Assembly: GCA_002457055.1 (NCBI GenBank)
Contig: NTKT01000004.1
Span: 1-64,000, forward strand
Length of the DNA stretch: 64,000 nt
Source of the DNA: Rhodobacteraceae bacterium MED-G08
GTDB lineage: Bacteria; Pseudomonadota; Alphaproteobacteria; Rhodobacterales; Rhodobacteraceae
Reading direction: 5' to 3'
Shown here piece by piece: positions 57,541-64,000 of the stretch; the first letter of the stretch is position 1; each line of letters opens with the position of its first letter. The translations under genes and the position numbers were made by a program. The notes beneath the pieces are model-generated. The model saw only the letters and a list, made by a program, of their open reading frames with translations. It did no database searches and was not told where the DNA came from.

Positions 57541-58245
57541 ATGAAGGAAGAGAAAAAACACATACTTATAGTAGATGACGATACTAGGATTTGTGATCTT
57601 TTAGAAAAATTCCTGAATAAAAATGGTTATCTTATATCCACTGTTCATAATGCTGAACAAGCGCGCCGCCTTCTCTTAGCCCTAGAGTTTGACCTAATTA
57701 TTCTTGATGTAATGATGCCAGGGGAAAGCGGAATTGAGTTAACAGTGGACTTACGAAAAAACGATAAAACACCTATTCTATTATTAACAGCTAGAGGTGA
57801 AGCAGAAGACCGAATACTGGGGCTTGAAGCAGGAGCAGACGACTACCTGCCAAAACCTTTTGAACCTATGGAATTACTCCTCAGAATACAGGCTATCTTA
57901 AGGCGGACCGGTGAAATCTCATTGACTAGGAATAAGGATAATCCAATTTTGTCATTTGGAGACGTTAGTTTTGATACAGAACGAAATGAATTATGGGATA
58001 ATGGAAAATTAATCTATCTCACTTCATCTGAGGCAAAGATTATGCAAATTTTTTCCCAAAGTGTTGGTATCCCAATTACAAGGTTTGATCTTATTAAAGC
58101 AATGCAAAATGATGGCAAAAATATGAACGATCGAGCCGTTGACGTGCAGATTACAAGACTAAGGCGAAAAATAGAGAACAAATCCAAAGAACCCAGATAT
58201 CTTCAAACCATTAGAGGTATTGGTTACATGCTGACGGCAGATTGA
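57541..58245 (+). CDS. petR: OmpR-family response regulator, PetR-like
   Basis: A 234-residue two-domain regulator. The receiver domain (1-120) has the acidic pair in IVDDDTR, the phosphoacceptor Asp in LIILDVMMPG (about 59) and the Lys in YLPKPFEP. The C-terminal OmpR winged helix (about 140-232) ends RRKIENKSKEPRYLQTIRGIGYML. No histidine kinase is adjacent, so it is an orphan here. Its start abuts the petP stop, indicating coupled translation. Confidence 0.88.
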   Translation: MKEEKKHILIVDDDTRICDLLEKFLNKNGYLISTVHNAEQARRLLLALEFDLIILDVMMPGESGIELTVDLRKNDKTPILLLTARGEAEDRILGLEAGADDYLPKPFEPMELLLRIQAILRRTGEISLTRNKDNPILSFGDVSFDTERNELWDNGKLIYLTSSEAKIMQIFSQSVGIPITRFDLIKAMQNDGKNMNDRAVDVQITRLRRKIENKSKEPRYLQTIRGIGYMLTAD

Positions 58246-58262
58246 CTGTAAAATCAAAGGTT

Positions 58263-59006
58263 CTAATTTTTAACACTCGACGTGACATAATTTACTGAAA
58301 GATCTTTATCAGAAATACTCCATTGCCAAGAAATCGGATTGAAAACAAAGCCTTTTTTATCAACCATTTTCAAACCTGCTTTGGTGATTATATCCTCTAA
58401 TTCCCGCGGCTTGAAAAATTTTGACCATTCGTGAGTTCCTTTTGGCAACCAACGCATAACGTACTCAGCTCCGATTATTGCCATAATGAAACTTTTAGGA
58501 TTCCGATTTAACGTTGAACAAACCATCAACCCCCCATCTTTTAATAAAGCCTCACAAGTTTTTATATAACCGGAGGGATCAGCTACATGCTCTATAACTT
58601 CCATATTTAATATGACGTCAAACCTTTCGGTATCGGCCAATAAACCCTCAGCTGTCCCATGGCGGTAATCAATCTTGAGGTTACTTTGTTTTGCATGTGC
58701 CATAGCAACAGGAATGTTTCGTTCCGCCGCATCAACACCAACAACCTGTGCTCCAAGACGCGCCATCGGCTCACATAACAAACCACCACCACAGCCTATA
58801 TCAAGAATTCTTAGCCCATTAAACGGCTTGGCGTTTGTTGGGTCACATCCAAACTCAGTTCTTATCATAGAAATTATATAATCTAAACGGCATGGATTAA
58901 GCATATGCAGGGGCTTGAATTTACCATTTGGATCCCACCATTCCTCGGCCATAGCCTCGAATTTAGCTATCTCGTCAGGATCAATACTTACTTGAGAGGC
59001 TTGCAT
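58263..59006 (-). CDS. ubiG: Ubiquinone biosynthesis O-methyltransferase
   Basis: A SAM-dependent methyltransferase for the two O-methylations of ubiquinone synthesis. The 247-residue protein has [22 protein letters not shown] at its start, SAM motif [22 protein letters not shown] and the VEVIEHV-like (MEVIEHVAD) segment, all UbiG-typical. The second of two close ATGs was chosen because CGGAG is then six bases upstream. It is divergent from the prolyl aminopeptidase gene by about 50 bp. Confidence 0.95.
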   Translation of the reverse strand: MQASQVSIDPDEIAKFEAMAEEWWDPNGKFKPLHMLNPCRLDYIISMIRTEFGCDPTNAKPFNGLRILDIGCGGGLLCEPMARLGAQVVGVDAAERNIPVAMAHAKQSNLKIDYRHGTAEGLLADTERFDVILNMEVIEHVADPSGYIKTCEALLKDGGLMVCSTLNRNPKSFIMAIIGAEYVMRWLPKGTHEWSKFFKPRELEDIITKAGLKMVDKKGFVFNPISWQWSISDKDLSVNYVTSSVKN

Positions 59007-59055
59007 TTTCATCTCCGAATGGTTTTTAATAATCTACGGATTATATAGTGAAGTA

Positions 59056-60036
59056 ATGGACAGATACTCGGGACATAAAAGCGCAGGTGCTCAATTGTAT
59101 CCAACAATTGATCCGTTTGACCAGCAAATACTTCATGTAGATGGTGGTCATCAAGTTTATTTTGAACAGTGCGGAAAGGCTGATGGCATACCTGTAGTAG
59201 TATTACACGGTGGCCCTGGTGGAGGTTGTAGCCCATCAATGCGTAGATATTTTGATCCAAAAATTTACAGAGTTATTCTCTTTGATCAGCGCGGTTGTGG
59301 AAGATCGAGGCCATATGCAAGCGTGGAAAATAATACCACTCAGGATTTGATAAAAGATATTGAGGCAATCCGTACTCATTTAGGCATAAACCAATGGATT
59401 GTATTCGGTGGAAGTTGGGGAGCAACTCTTGCTTTACTTTACGCACAAGCTTTCAAAAGTGCAGTTACCCATTTAGTTTTAAGAGGTGTATTTTTGATGA
59501 CACGCACTGAGCTTGATTGGTTTTATGGAGGTGGTGCTGGAAAATTCTGGCCTGAACAATGGAAAAAATTCACTGATCCGATTCCAGTAGACGAACACCA
59601 CGACCTAATCGCCGCCTATAATAAGAGACTTTTTTGTGGCAATGTATCAGTGGAAACAAAATACGGCCAAACGTGGTCGAACTGGGAAAATGCTTTGGCG
59701 TCTTTTCAAACGAATGGCAGAACGGCGTCAATGCCAGGGCCATACGCGAGGGCATTTGCCCGAATTGAAAATCACTATTTTTTAAATGGTGGTTTTCTAA
59801 AGAGCATGAACGAAATTTTGGAAAACACGGAGGCTATCAGCTCAATCCCGGGATTTGTAGTGCAAGGCCGGTTTGATATGATCTGTCCCCCAAAAAGCGC
59901 TTGGGATTTAGCGAATTGTTGGGATAATTGCGATCTTCGTATTGTCGACCATGCTGGTCATGCAATGTCAGAACCAGCAATTAGCTCCGAGTTGGTTAGA
60001 ATAATGGATTTGATTGCGGAAACTATAAACGATTGA
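59056..60036 (+). CDS. pip: Prolyl aminopeptidase (proline iminopeptidase)
   Basis: It releases N-terminal proline from peptides. The 326-residue alpha/beta hydrolase has the oxyanion HGGPGGGCSP motif, the nucleophile Ser in FGGSWGATLALLYA, the catalytic Asp in GRFDMICPP and the His in VDHAGHAMS. These are hallmarks of the S33 family. Cytoplasmic, with no signal peptide. Confidence 0.94.
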   Translation: MDRYSGHKSAGAQLYPTIDPFDQQILHVDGGHQVYFEQCGKADGIPVVVLHGGPGGGCSPSMRRYFDPKIYRVILFDQRGCGRSRPYASVENNTTQDLIKDIEAIRTHLGINQWIVFGGSWGATLALLYAQAFKSAVTHLVLRGVFLMTRTELDWFYGGGAGKFWPEQWKKFTDPIPVDEHHDLIAAYNKRLFCGNVSVETKYGQTWSNWENALASFQTNGRTASMPGPYARAFARIENHYFLNGGFLKSMNEILENTEAISSIPGFVVQGRFDMICPPKSAWDLANCWDNCDLRIVDHAGHAMSEPAISSELVRIMDLIAETIND

Positions 60037-60063
60037 AACTAGACTTCAGATAATAGGATAATA

Positions 60064-60636
60064 ATGCTTTCCCGTAATGAAACAGTAATGGATTTTTTGC
60101 TCAGTCGGAGATCCAAACCGGCAAAAACTCTTTCAGCTCCAATACCGAAAAAGGACGAACTGCTAGAACTATTAAGCGCAGCAGCTAGGACTCCAGATCA
60201 TGGAAAGCTAGTTCCTTGGCGCTTCATTGTGGTCCACAAAGAAAAATTATCGCAGCTGGGGACGCTCGTTGAAAGTGTAGGTGCTCAAGAGTCAATTCCG
60301 GAAGAGAAAATTTTAAAGGCAAAAAAACAATTGGAGAATGGCCATTTGGCAGTTGCTGTAATTGAAGTACAAAAGCATTCTGAAAAAATACCAAAAATTG
60401 AACAAACTTATTCTGCAGGTGCTGTTTGCCTAGCTCTCTTGAATGCAGCATCAGCTGCAGGATGGGGTGCTAACTGGTTAACAGGTTGGCACGTTCATGA
60501 TAGAGGATTTATAAAAAATGGTCTTGGACTTAAAGATAATGAATCTGTGGCAGGCTTGATCTACATCGGCACTCCATCTATCACACCCCTAGATAGGCCT
60601 CGACCAAATCTGGATGAAATTGTAGAATGGCAATAA
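60064..60636 (+). CDS. Nitroreductase-family protein (YdjA-like)
   Basis: A 190-residue FMN-binding nitroreductase-fold protein with the N-terminal LLSRRSKPAKTLSAP and AARTPDHGKLVPWRFIVV segments, AGAVCLALLNAASAAGWGANWLTGW, and GLIYIGTPS. The short form resembles E. coli YdjA. It would use NAD(P)H and FMN to reduce an unknown electrophile. It follows pip on the same strand with a 27-bp gap. Confidence 0.85.
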   Translation: MLSRNETVMDFLLSRRSKPAKTLSAPIPKKDELLELLSAAARTPDHGKLVPWRFIVVHKEKLSQLGTLVESVGAQESIPEEKILKAKKQLENGHLAVAVIEVQKHSEKIPKIEQTYSAGAVCLALLNAASAAGWGANWLTGWHVHDRGFIKNGLGLKDNESVAGLIYIGTPSITPLDRPRPNLDEIVEWQ

Positions 60637-60666
60637 TTCAGACAAGGTTGGTTTATCTAAATTATT

Positions 60667-60936
60667 TTATCCAGCCAGTCTTCTAAACAAATCAATATCG
60701 TGAATTGTGATTATCTCAAAAATTATAATTAGTGTAATTATTAACCATATAAAAATCGTAACCCCAGTGGTTATTATAGCCTTTTTTTTTAAATTATGGA
60801 CTTCAGGTGCGCCCGCTTGAGTACCTTTAGCTACCGTCCCCAAATCACCCTGAGTTTTGATTTTAAACGGTATGACTATAAGGAAGGTCAAAAACCAGAT
60901 AACAGCGAATAAAACAAAAGCAGATGTAATAGTCAT
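60667..60936 (-). CDS. DUF1467 family membrane protein
   Basis: An 89-residue protein with two transmembrane helices (about 5-24 and 52-75) and the motif FLIVIPFKIKTQGD between them, which I recognise as DUF1467, an alphaproteobacterial family of unknown function. It lies 24 bp downstream of the methylmalonyl-CoA epimerase gene, a neighbour relation I associate with alphaproteobacteria. Confidence 0.8.
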   Translation of the reverse strand: MTITSAFVLFAVIWFLTFLIVIPFKIKTQGDLGTVAKGTQAGAPEVHNLKKKAIITTGVTIFIWLIITLIIIFEIITIHDIDLFRRLAG

Positions 60937-60960
60937 GATACATTATCAAATACAAAAATA

Positions 60961-61365
60961 TTATATTTCTTCAAGCTCTATCAACGTGCCATTGAAATCT
61001 TTTGGGTGCAAAAAAATAACCGGTTTTCCATGAGCCCCAATTTTTGGCTCTGCCTCTCCCAAAACCCGCGCGCCAGAACTTAGAAGCTGATCTCGAGCCT
61101 TTTTGATATCTGTAACTTCATAACATATATGATGGATACCACCATTTGGGTTCTTGTCTAAGAAGCCCTGAATTGGACTGTTCAAACCAAGTGGGTGCAA
61201 CAATTCAATTTTAGTATTAGGCAATTCAATAAAAATCACGGTAACCCCATGCTCTTCTTCATCTACCGGATCACCGACCTCTGCGCCCAACGTGTTACGG
61301 TATTGCTCAGCGGCCGCAGCTAAATCTGGAACTGCTATAGCTACATGATTTAATCTACCAATCAT
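60961..61365 (-). CDS. mce: Methylmalonyl-CoA epimerase
   Basis: It interconverts (R)- and (S)-methylmalonyl-CoA in propionate catabolism. The 134-residue vicinal-oxygen-chelate protein has two beta-alpha-beta-beta-beta modules with metal-ligand positions in LNHVAIAVPDL (His), IELLHPLG, GGIHHICYEV (His) and GTLIELEE (Glu). It is the middle gene of aspS-mce-DUF1467. Confidence 0.93.
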   Translation of the reverse strand: MIGRLNHVAIAVPDLAAAAEQYRNTLGAEVGDPVDEEEHGVTVIFIELPNTKIELLHPLGLNSPIQGFLDKNPNGGIHHICYEVTDIKKARDQLLSSGARVLGEAEPKIGAHGKPVIFLHPKDFNGTLIELEEI

Positions 61366-61403
61366 TTAAATTCCTATCTGAAAACCTTAAAACTAATTTA
61401 CCT

Positions 61404-63185
61404 TCAACTATTGGGTATCGTCCGTAAATTTAATTCCATCAGCTGCTCGGATGTAGGCTCCGACGGAGCTCCCATCATTAAATCTTCAGCGCGCTGATTC
61501 ATTGGAAACATAATTACTTCTCTAATGTTTTCTTGATTTGCCAGAAGCATTACTATTCTATCAATACCTGCTGCGCACCCTCCATGGGGCGGTGCTCCAA
61601 ATTGAAAAGCATTGACCATTCCACCAAATCTTCTTCTTACCTCATCTTCTCCATAGCCAGCGATTTCAAAAGCCTTGAACATTAAGTCTGGCTGATGATT
61701 TCTAATAGCCCCAGATACAAGTTCAAAACCGTTACAAGCCAGATCATATTGATATCCCAAAACACTTAAAGGATTACCATTTAAAGCGTCTAATCCACCT
61801 TGTGGCATTGAAAATGGGTTATGTTCAAAATCAATTTTTCCTGTTTCATCATCTTTCTCAAAGATTGGAAAATCAACTATCCAGGCAAATGCAAATCTAT
61901 TTTTATCTATTAAATTTAGCTCATCACCAATTACATTACGCGCTTTCCCAGCAACTCTTTCAAAAGATTTTGCCGTTCCACCTAGAAAAAATGCAGCATC
62001 TCCTACACTCAAGCCCAATTGCTCTCGAATTGCCTCGGTCCTTTCAGGACCAATGTTTTTCGCAAGCGGACCAGCAGCTTCCATATGACCATCATTATCT
62101 CGCCAGAATATATACCCCATCCCAGGCAAACCCTCTTTTTGAGCAAAAGAGTTCATTCGATCACAAAACTTTCGAGATCCCCCACCCGGTGCAGGAATTG
62201 CTCTGATTTCTGTTCCATCTTTTTCCAAAATATTCGAAAAAATCGCAAACCCCGAATTTCTGAAATGCTCAGAAACATTTTGCATTTTGATTGGATTTCG
62301 CAGATCAGGCTTATCAGTTCCATAACTAATAGCAGAATCTCTATATGAGATTATTTCCCAATTTGCGGGTGCATCAACTACTTTTCCTCCGCCAAACTCC
62401 TTAAAAATATCTGCAATTATCGGGGATATTGTATCAAATACATCCTGCTGGGTAACAAAAGACATTTCCATATCTAATTGATAAAAATCAGTTGGACTAC
62501 GATCAGCCCTAGGATCTTCATCACGAAAACAAGGCGCTATCTGAAAATATTTATCAAATCCAGATACCATAATTAATTGTTTGAATTGCTGTGGAGCTTG
62601 TGGAAGCGCATAGAACTTTCCTTCATGCAGACGAGAAGGAACTAAAAAATCTCTTGCACCTTCTGGTGATGAAGCTGTGATAATTGGCGTTTGATATTCC
62701 CTGAAACCAATATCCCACATTTTCCGACGGATAGAAGCAATTACATCTGCACGTAATTTTATATTCTCCTGCATTACTTCACGGCGTAAGTCCAAGTATC
62801 TGTAACGAAGCCTTGTCTCCTCAGGATACTCTTGATCACCAAAAACCATTAAAGGCAATTCAGCTGATGCTCCGAGCACTTCAATATCTCTTACAAATAC
62901 CTCAATTCCACCTGTGGAAATTTTAGTATTTATTAATTCTGGATCGCGGGCTTTAACTTCCCCGTCAATACGGATACACCATTCCGATCGTACATTTTCT
63001 ACTTGGCTAAAAACTGGACTATCTGGATCGCACAAAACTTGTGTTACACCATAGTGATCACGTAGATCTATGAACAGGACCCCACCATGATCTCGAACTC
63101 TATGTACCCATCCCGAAAGGCGTACATTGCTTCCAACATCTTCTATTTTTAGATCTGCACATGTATGGCTTCGATAGTTATGCAT
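61404..63185 (-). CDS. aspS: Aspartyl-tRNA synthetase
   Basis: A class IIb synthetase of the bacterial type with GAD insertion. The 593-residue protein has an N-terminal OB fold (about 1-110, [19 protein letters not shown]), motif 2 ([11 protein letters not shown]), the GAD domain (about 290-420) and motif 3 ([13 protein letters not shown]). An upstream extension of 28 codons is open, but [12 protein letters not shown] is the usual N-terminus and AAGG is suitably placed. It is divergent from carB. Confidence 0.96.
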   Translation of the reverse strand: MHNYRSHTCADLKIEDVGSNVRLSGWVHRVRDHGGVLFIDLRDHYGVTQVLCDPDSPVFSQVENVRSEWCIRIDGEVKARDPELINTKISTGGIEVFVRDIEVLGASAELPLMVFGDQEYPEETRLRYRYLDLRREVMQENIKLRADVIASIRRKMWDIGFREYQTPIITASSPEGARDFLVPSRLHEGKFYALPQAPQQFKQLIMVSGFDKYFQIAPCFRDEDPRADRSPTDFYQLDMEMSFVTQQDVFDTISPIIADIFKEFGGGKVVDAPANWEIISYRDSAISYGTDKPDLRNPIKMQNVSEHFRNSGFAIFSNILEKDGTEIRAIPAPGGGSRKFCDRMNSFAQKEGLPGMGYIFWRDNDGHMEAAGPLAKNIGPERTEAIREQLGLSVGDAAFFLGGTAKSFERVAGKARNVIGDELNLIDKNRFAFAWIVDFPIFEKDDETGKIDFEHNPFSMPQGGLDALNGNPLSVLGYQYDLACNGFELVSGAIRNHQPDLMFKAFEIAGYGEDEVRRRFGGMVNAFQFGAPPHGGCAAGIDRIVMLLANQENIREVIMFPMNQRAEDLMMGAPSEPTSEQLMELNLRTIPNS

Positions 63186-63456
63186 CATATAGCCTTCCAA
63201 AGAAAAATAGTAACTCGCGTGGATACACAAGTTTGCGACTAAGATGTCAAGAGTTATAGGCCAAATCATATTAAATTGGCGTCTGTTTGTATTTTATTTT
63301 GTTTAAATTTATGTCATCAACAAATATTCGTTAGTAATGAAATACAAATTGCCGCGATTTCTCTTGCGGACTTTGGAAGTATCATTATAACGCGAAACAA
63401 TTTGCGTGATTTCCATACGTGGTTGCCCGAACTACTGCTGATCGAGAGTCAAAAAT

Positions 63457-64000
63457 ATGCCTAAGAGAACGGATATTTCGTCTATAATGATTATTGGAGC
63501 TGGCCCCATAGTGATTGGACAGGCTTGCGAATTCGATTATTCCGGTGCGCAGGCGTGTAAAGCACTAAAAGAAGAAGGTTACCGAATAGTATTAGTAAAC
63601 TCTAACCCCGCCACAATAATGACAGATCCCGGTTTGGCTGATGCAACATACATTGAGCCAATTGAACCATCGATTGTCGCAAAAATTATTGAGCGGGAAC
63701 GTCCTGACGCCCTGTTGCCAACAATGGGGGGGCAAACTGGGTTGAACACCGCATTAGAATTAGAAGAGATGGGTGTTCTTAAGAAATTTAATGTTGAAAT
63801 GATTGGTGCTAAAAGAGAAGCAATCGAAATGGCAGAAGATCGTGCTCTATTCAGGGAGGCGATGGAACGACTGGGGCTAGAAAACCCGAAGGCTGCTGTT
63901 GTTACAGCTCCCTCATTGGAAGATGGCAAGACAGATTCAGCGGAGGGCGTGAGGCTATCTTTAGAAGCTTTAAAAGATATTGGCCTACCAGCAATTATTC
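63457..64000 (+). CDS. carB: Carbamoyl-phosphate synthase large subunit, N-terminal part (runs off window)
   Basis: From the ATG at 63457 a frame stays open to the window end (181 codons of an expected 1,070 or more). It starts [20 protein letters not shown] and continues [36 protein letters not shown], and [15 protein letters not shown], the diagnostic N-terminus of CarB, which makes carbamoyl phosphate for arginine and pyrimidines. No carA lies within the window. The 270 bp between aspS and carB contains no supported gene. Confidence 0.95.
   Translation, partial: MPKRTDISSIMIIGAGPIVIGQACEFDYSGAQACKALKEEGYRIVLVNSNPATIMTDPGLADATYIEPIEPSIVAKIIERERPDALLPTMGGQTGLNTALELEEMGVLKKFNVEMIGAKREAIEMAEDRALFREAMERLGLENPKAAVVTAPSLEDGKTDSAEGVRLSLEALKDIGLPAII

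Noticed and set aside
63276..63464. 62-residue open frame upstream of carB
   Set aside because: It overlaps the carB start, has atypical composition and no ribosome-binding site; the region is better explained as the divergent aspS-carB promoter.

Overview
The window is a stretch of chromosome from a low-GC (about 36-38% by eye) alphaproteobacterium, most likely a streamlined marine member of the Rhodobacterales. The evidence is the alphaproteobacterial 16S 5' end, the cytochrome bc1 operon (Rieske-cytb-cytc1) close to a translationally coupled MarR-type/response-regulator pair like PetP-PetR of Rhodobacter, a DinB with an N-terminal Cys4 ribbon, the smpB-sulfurtransferase-aminotransferase order, the IalB-rlmN-argG order, and the hslO-Nudix-cca-ABC exporter block. 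Genes are densely packed, often with ATGA or 1-14 bp overlaps, and TTG/GTG starts are common. No phage, transposase, IS element or CRISPR array was seen.

Layout: 1-511 is the 5' part of a 16S rRNA gene read leftward, with a structured leader. 1.06-9.5 kb holds housekeeping genes: clpB behind a sigma-32-like promoter, pyrF, rpmJ, tRNA-Val, an N-formylglutamate amidohydrolase, dinB, nadE and psiE. 9.8-18.1 kb is more accessory: a 1009-residue kinase/M23/class-III PLP enzyme fusion, a GYD-domain gene interrupted by an in-frame TGA at codon 7, a PLP dehydratase, a lipoprotein, a GNAT enzyme, a HECAHH putative metalloprotein and rmuC. Two tRNA genes follow (Arg-TCT, Gln-TTG). 18.5-22.2 kb is an amine or amino-acid uptake and oxidation operon with no ATPase gene. 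glpK stands next.

24.0-29.8 kb carries a LysR regulator, split sulfopyruvate decarboxylase genes (comD-comE), an FMN 2-hydroxyacid dehydrogenase, and on the other strand smpB-sseA-aminotransferase. This looks like organosulfonate C3 metabolism (sulfolactate to sulfopyruvate to sulfoacetaldehyde). 30-45 kb holds a class III transaminase, rRNA modification genes, asparaginase, argG, ilvA, hslO, two Nudix enzymes, cca and a heterodimeric ABC exporter. 44.6-46.4 kb encodes envelope proteins: two L,D-transpeptidases and a CAP-domain lipoprotein.

46.4-53.1 kb combines a biotin ECF transporter (bioMNY) with a facing thiolase/acyl-CoA-ligase-like pair and a divergent pair of poorly known proteins (569 aa and a DUF3726-like protein). 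The thiolase lacks the usual second catalytic cysteine. This is the most likely place for an uncharacterised pathway. 53.1-58.2 kb is the bc1 complex, ilvE and petP-petR. 58.3-64.0 kb contains ubiG, an aminopeptidase, a nitroreductase, aspS-mce-DUF1467 and the start of carB, which runs off the window.

The best candidates for a second look are the TGA-interrupted GYD gene (nonsense mutation or recoding), the sulfonate cluster, the tri-domain fusion and the bioMNY-adjacent acyl-CoA cluster. All functional claims rest on reading motifs by eye; no database search was possible.
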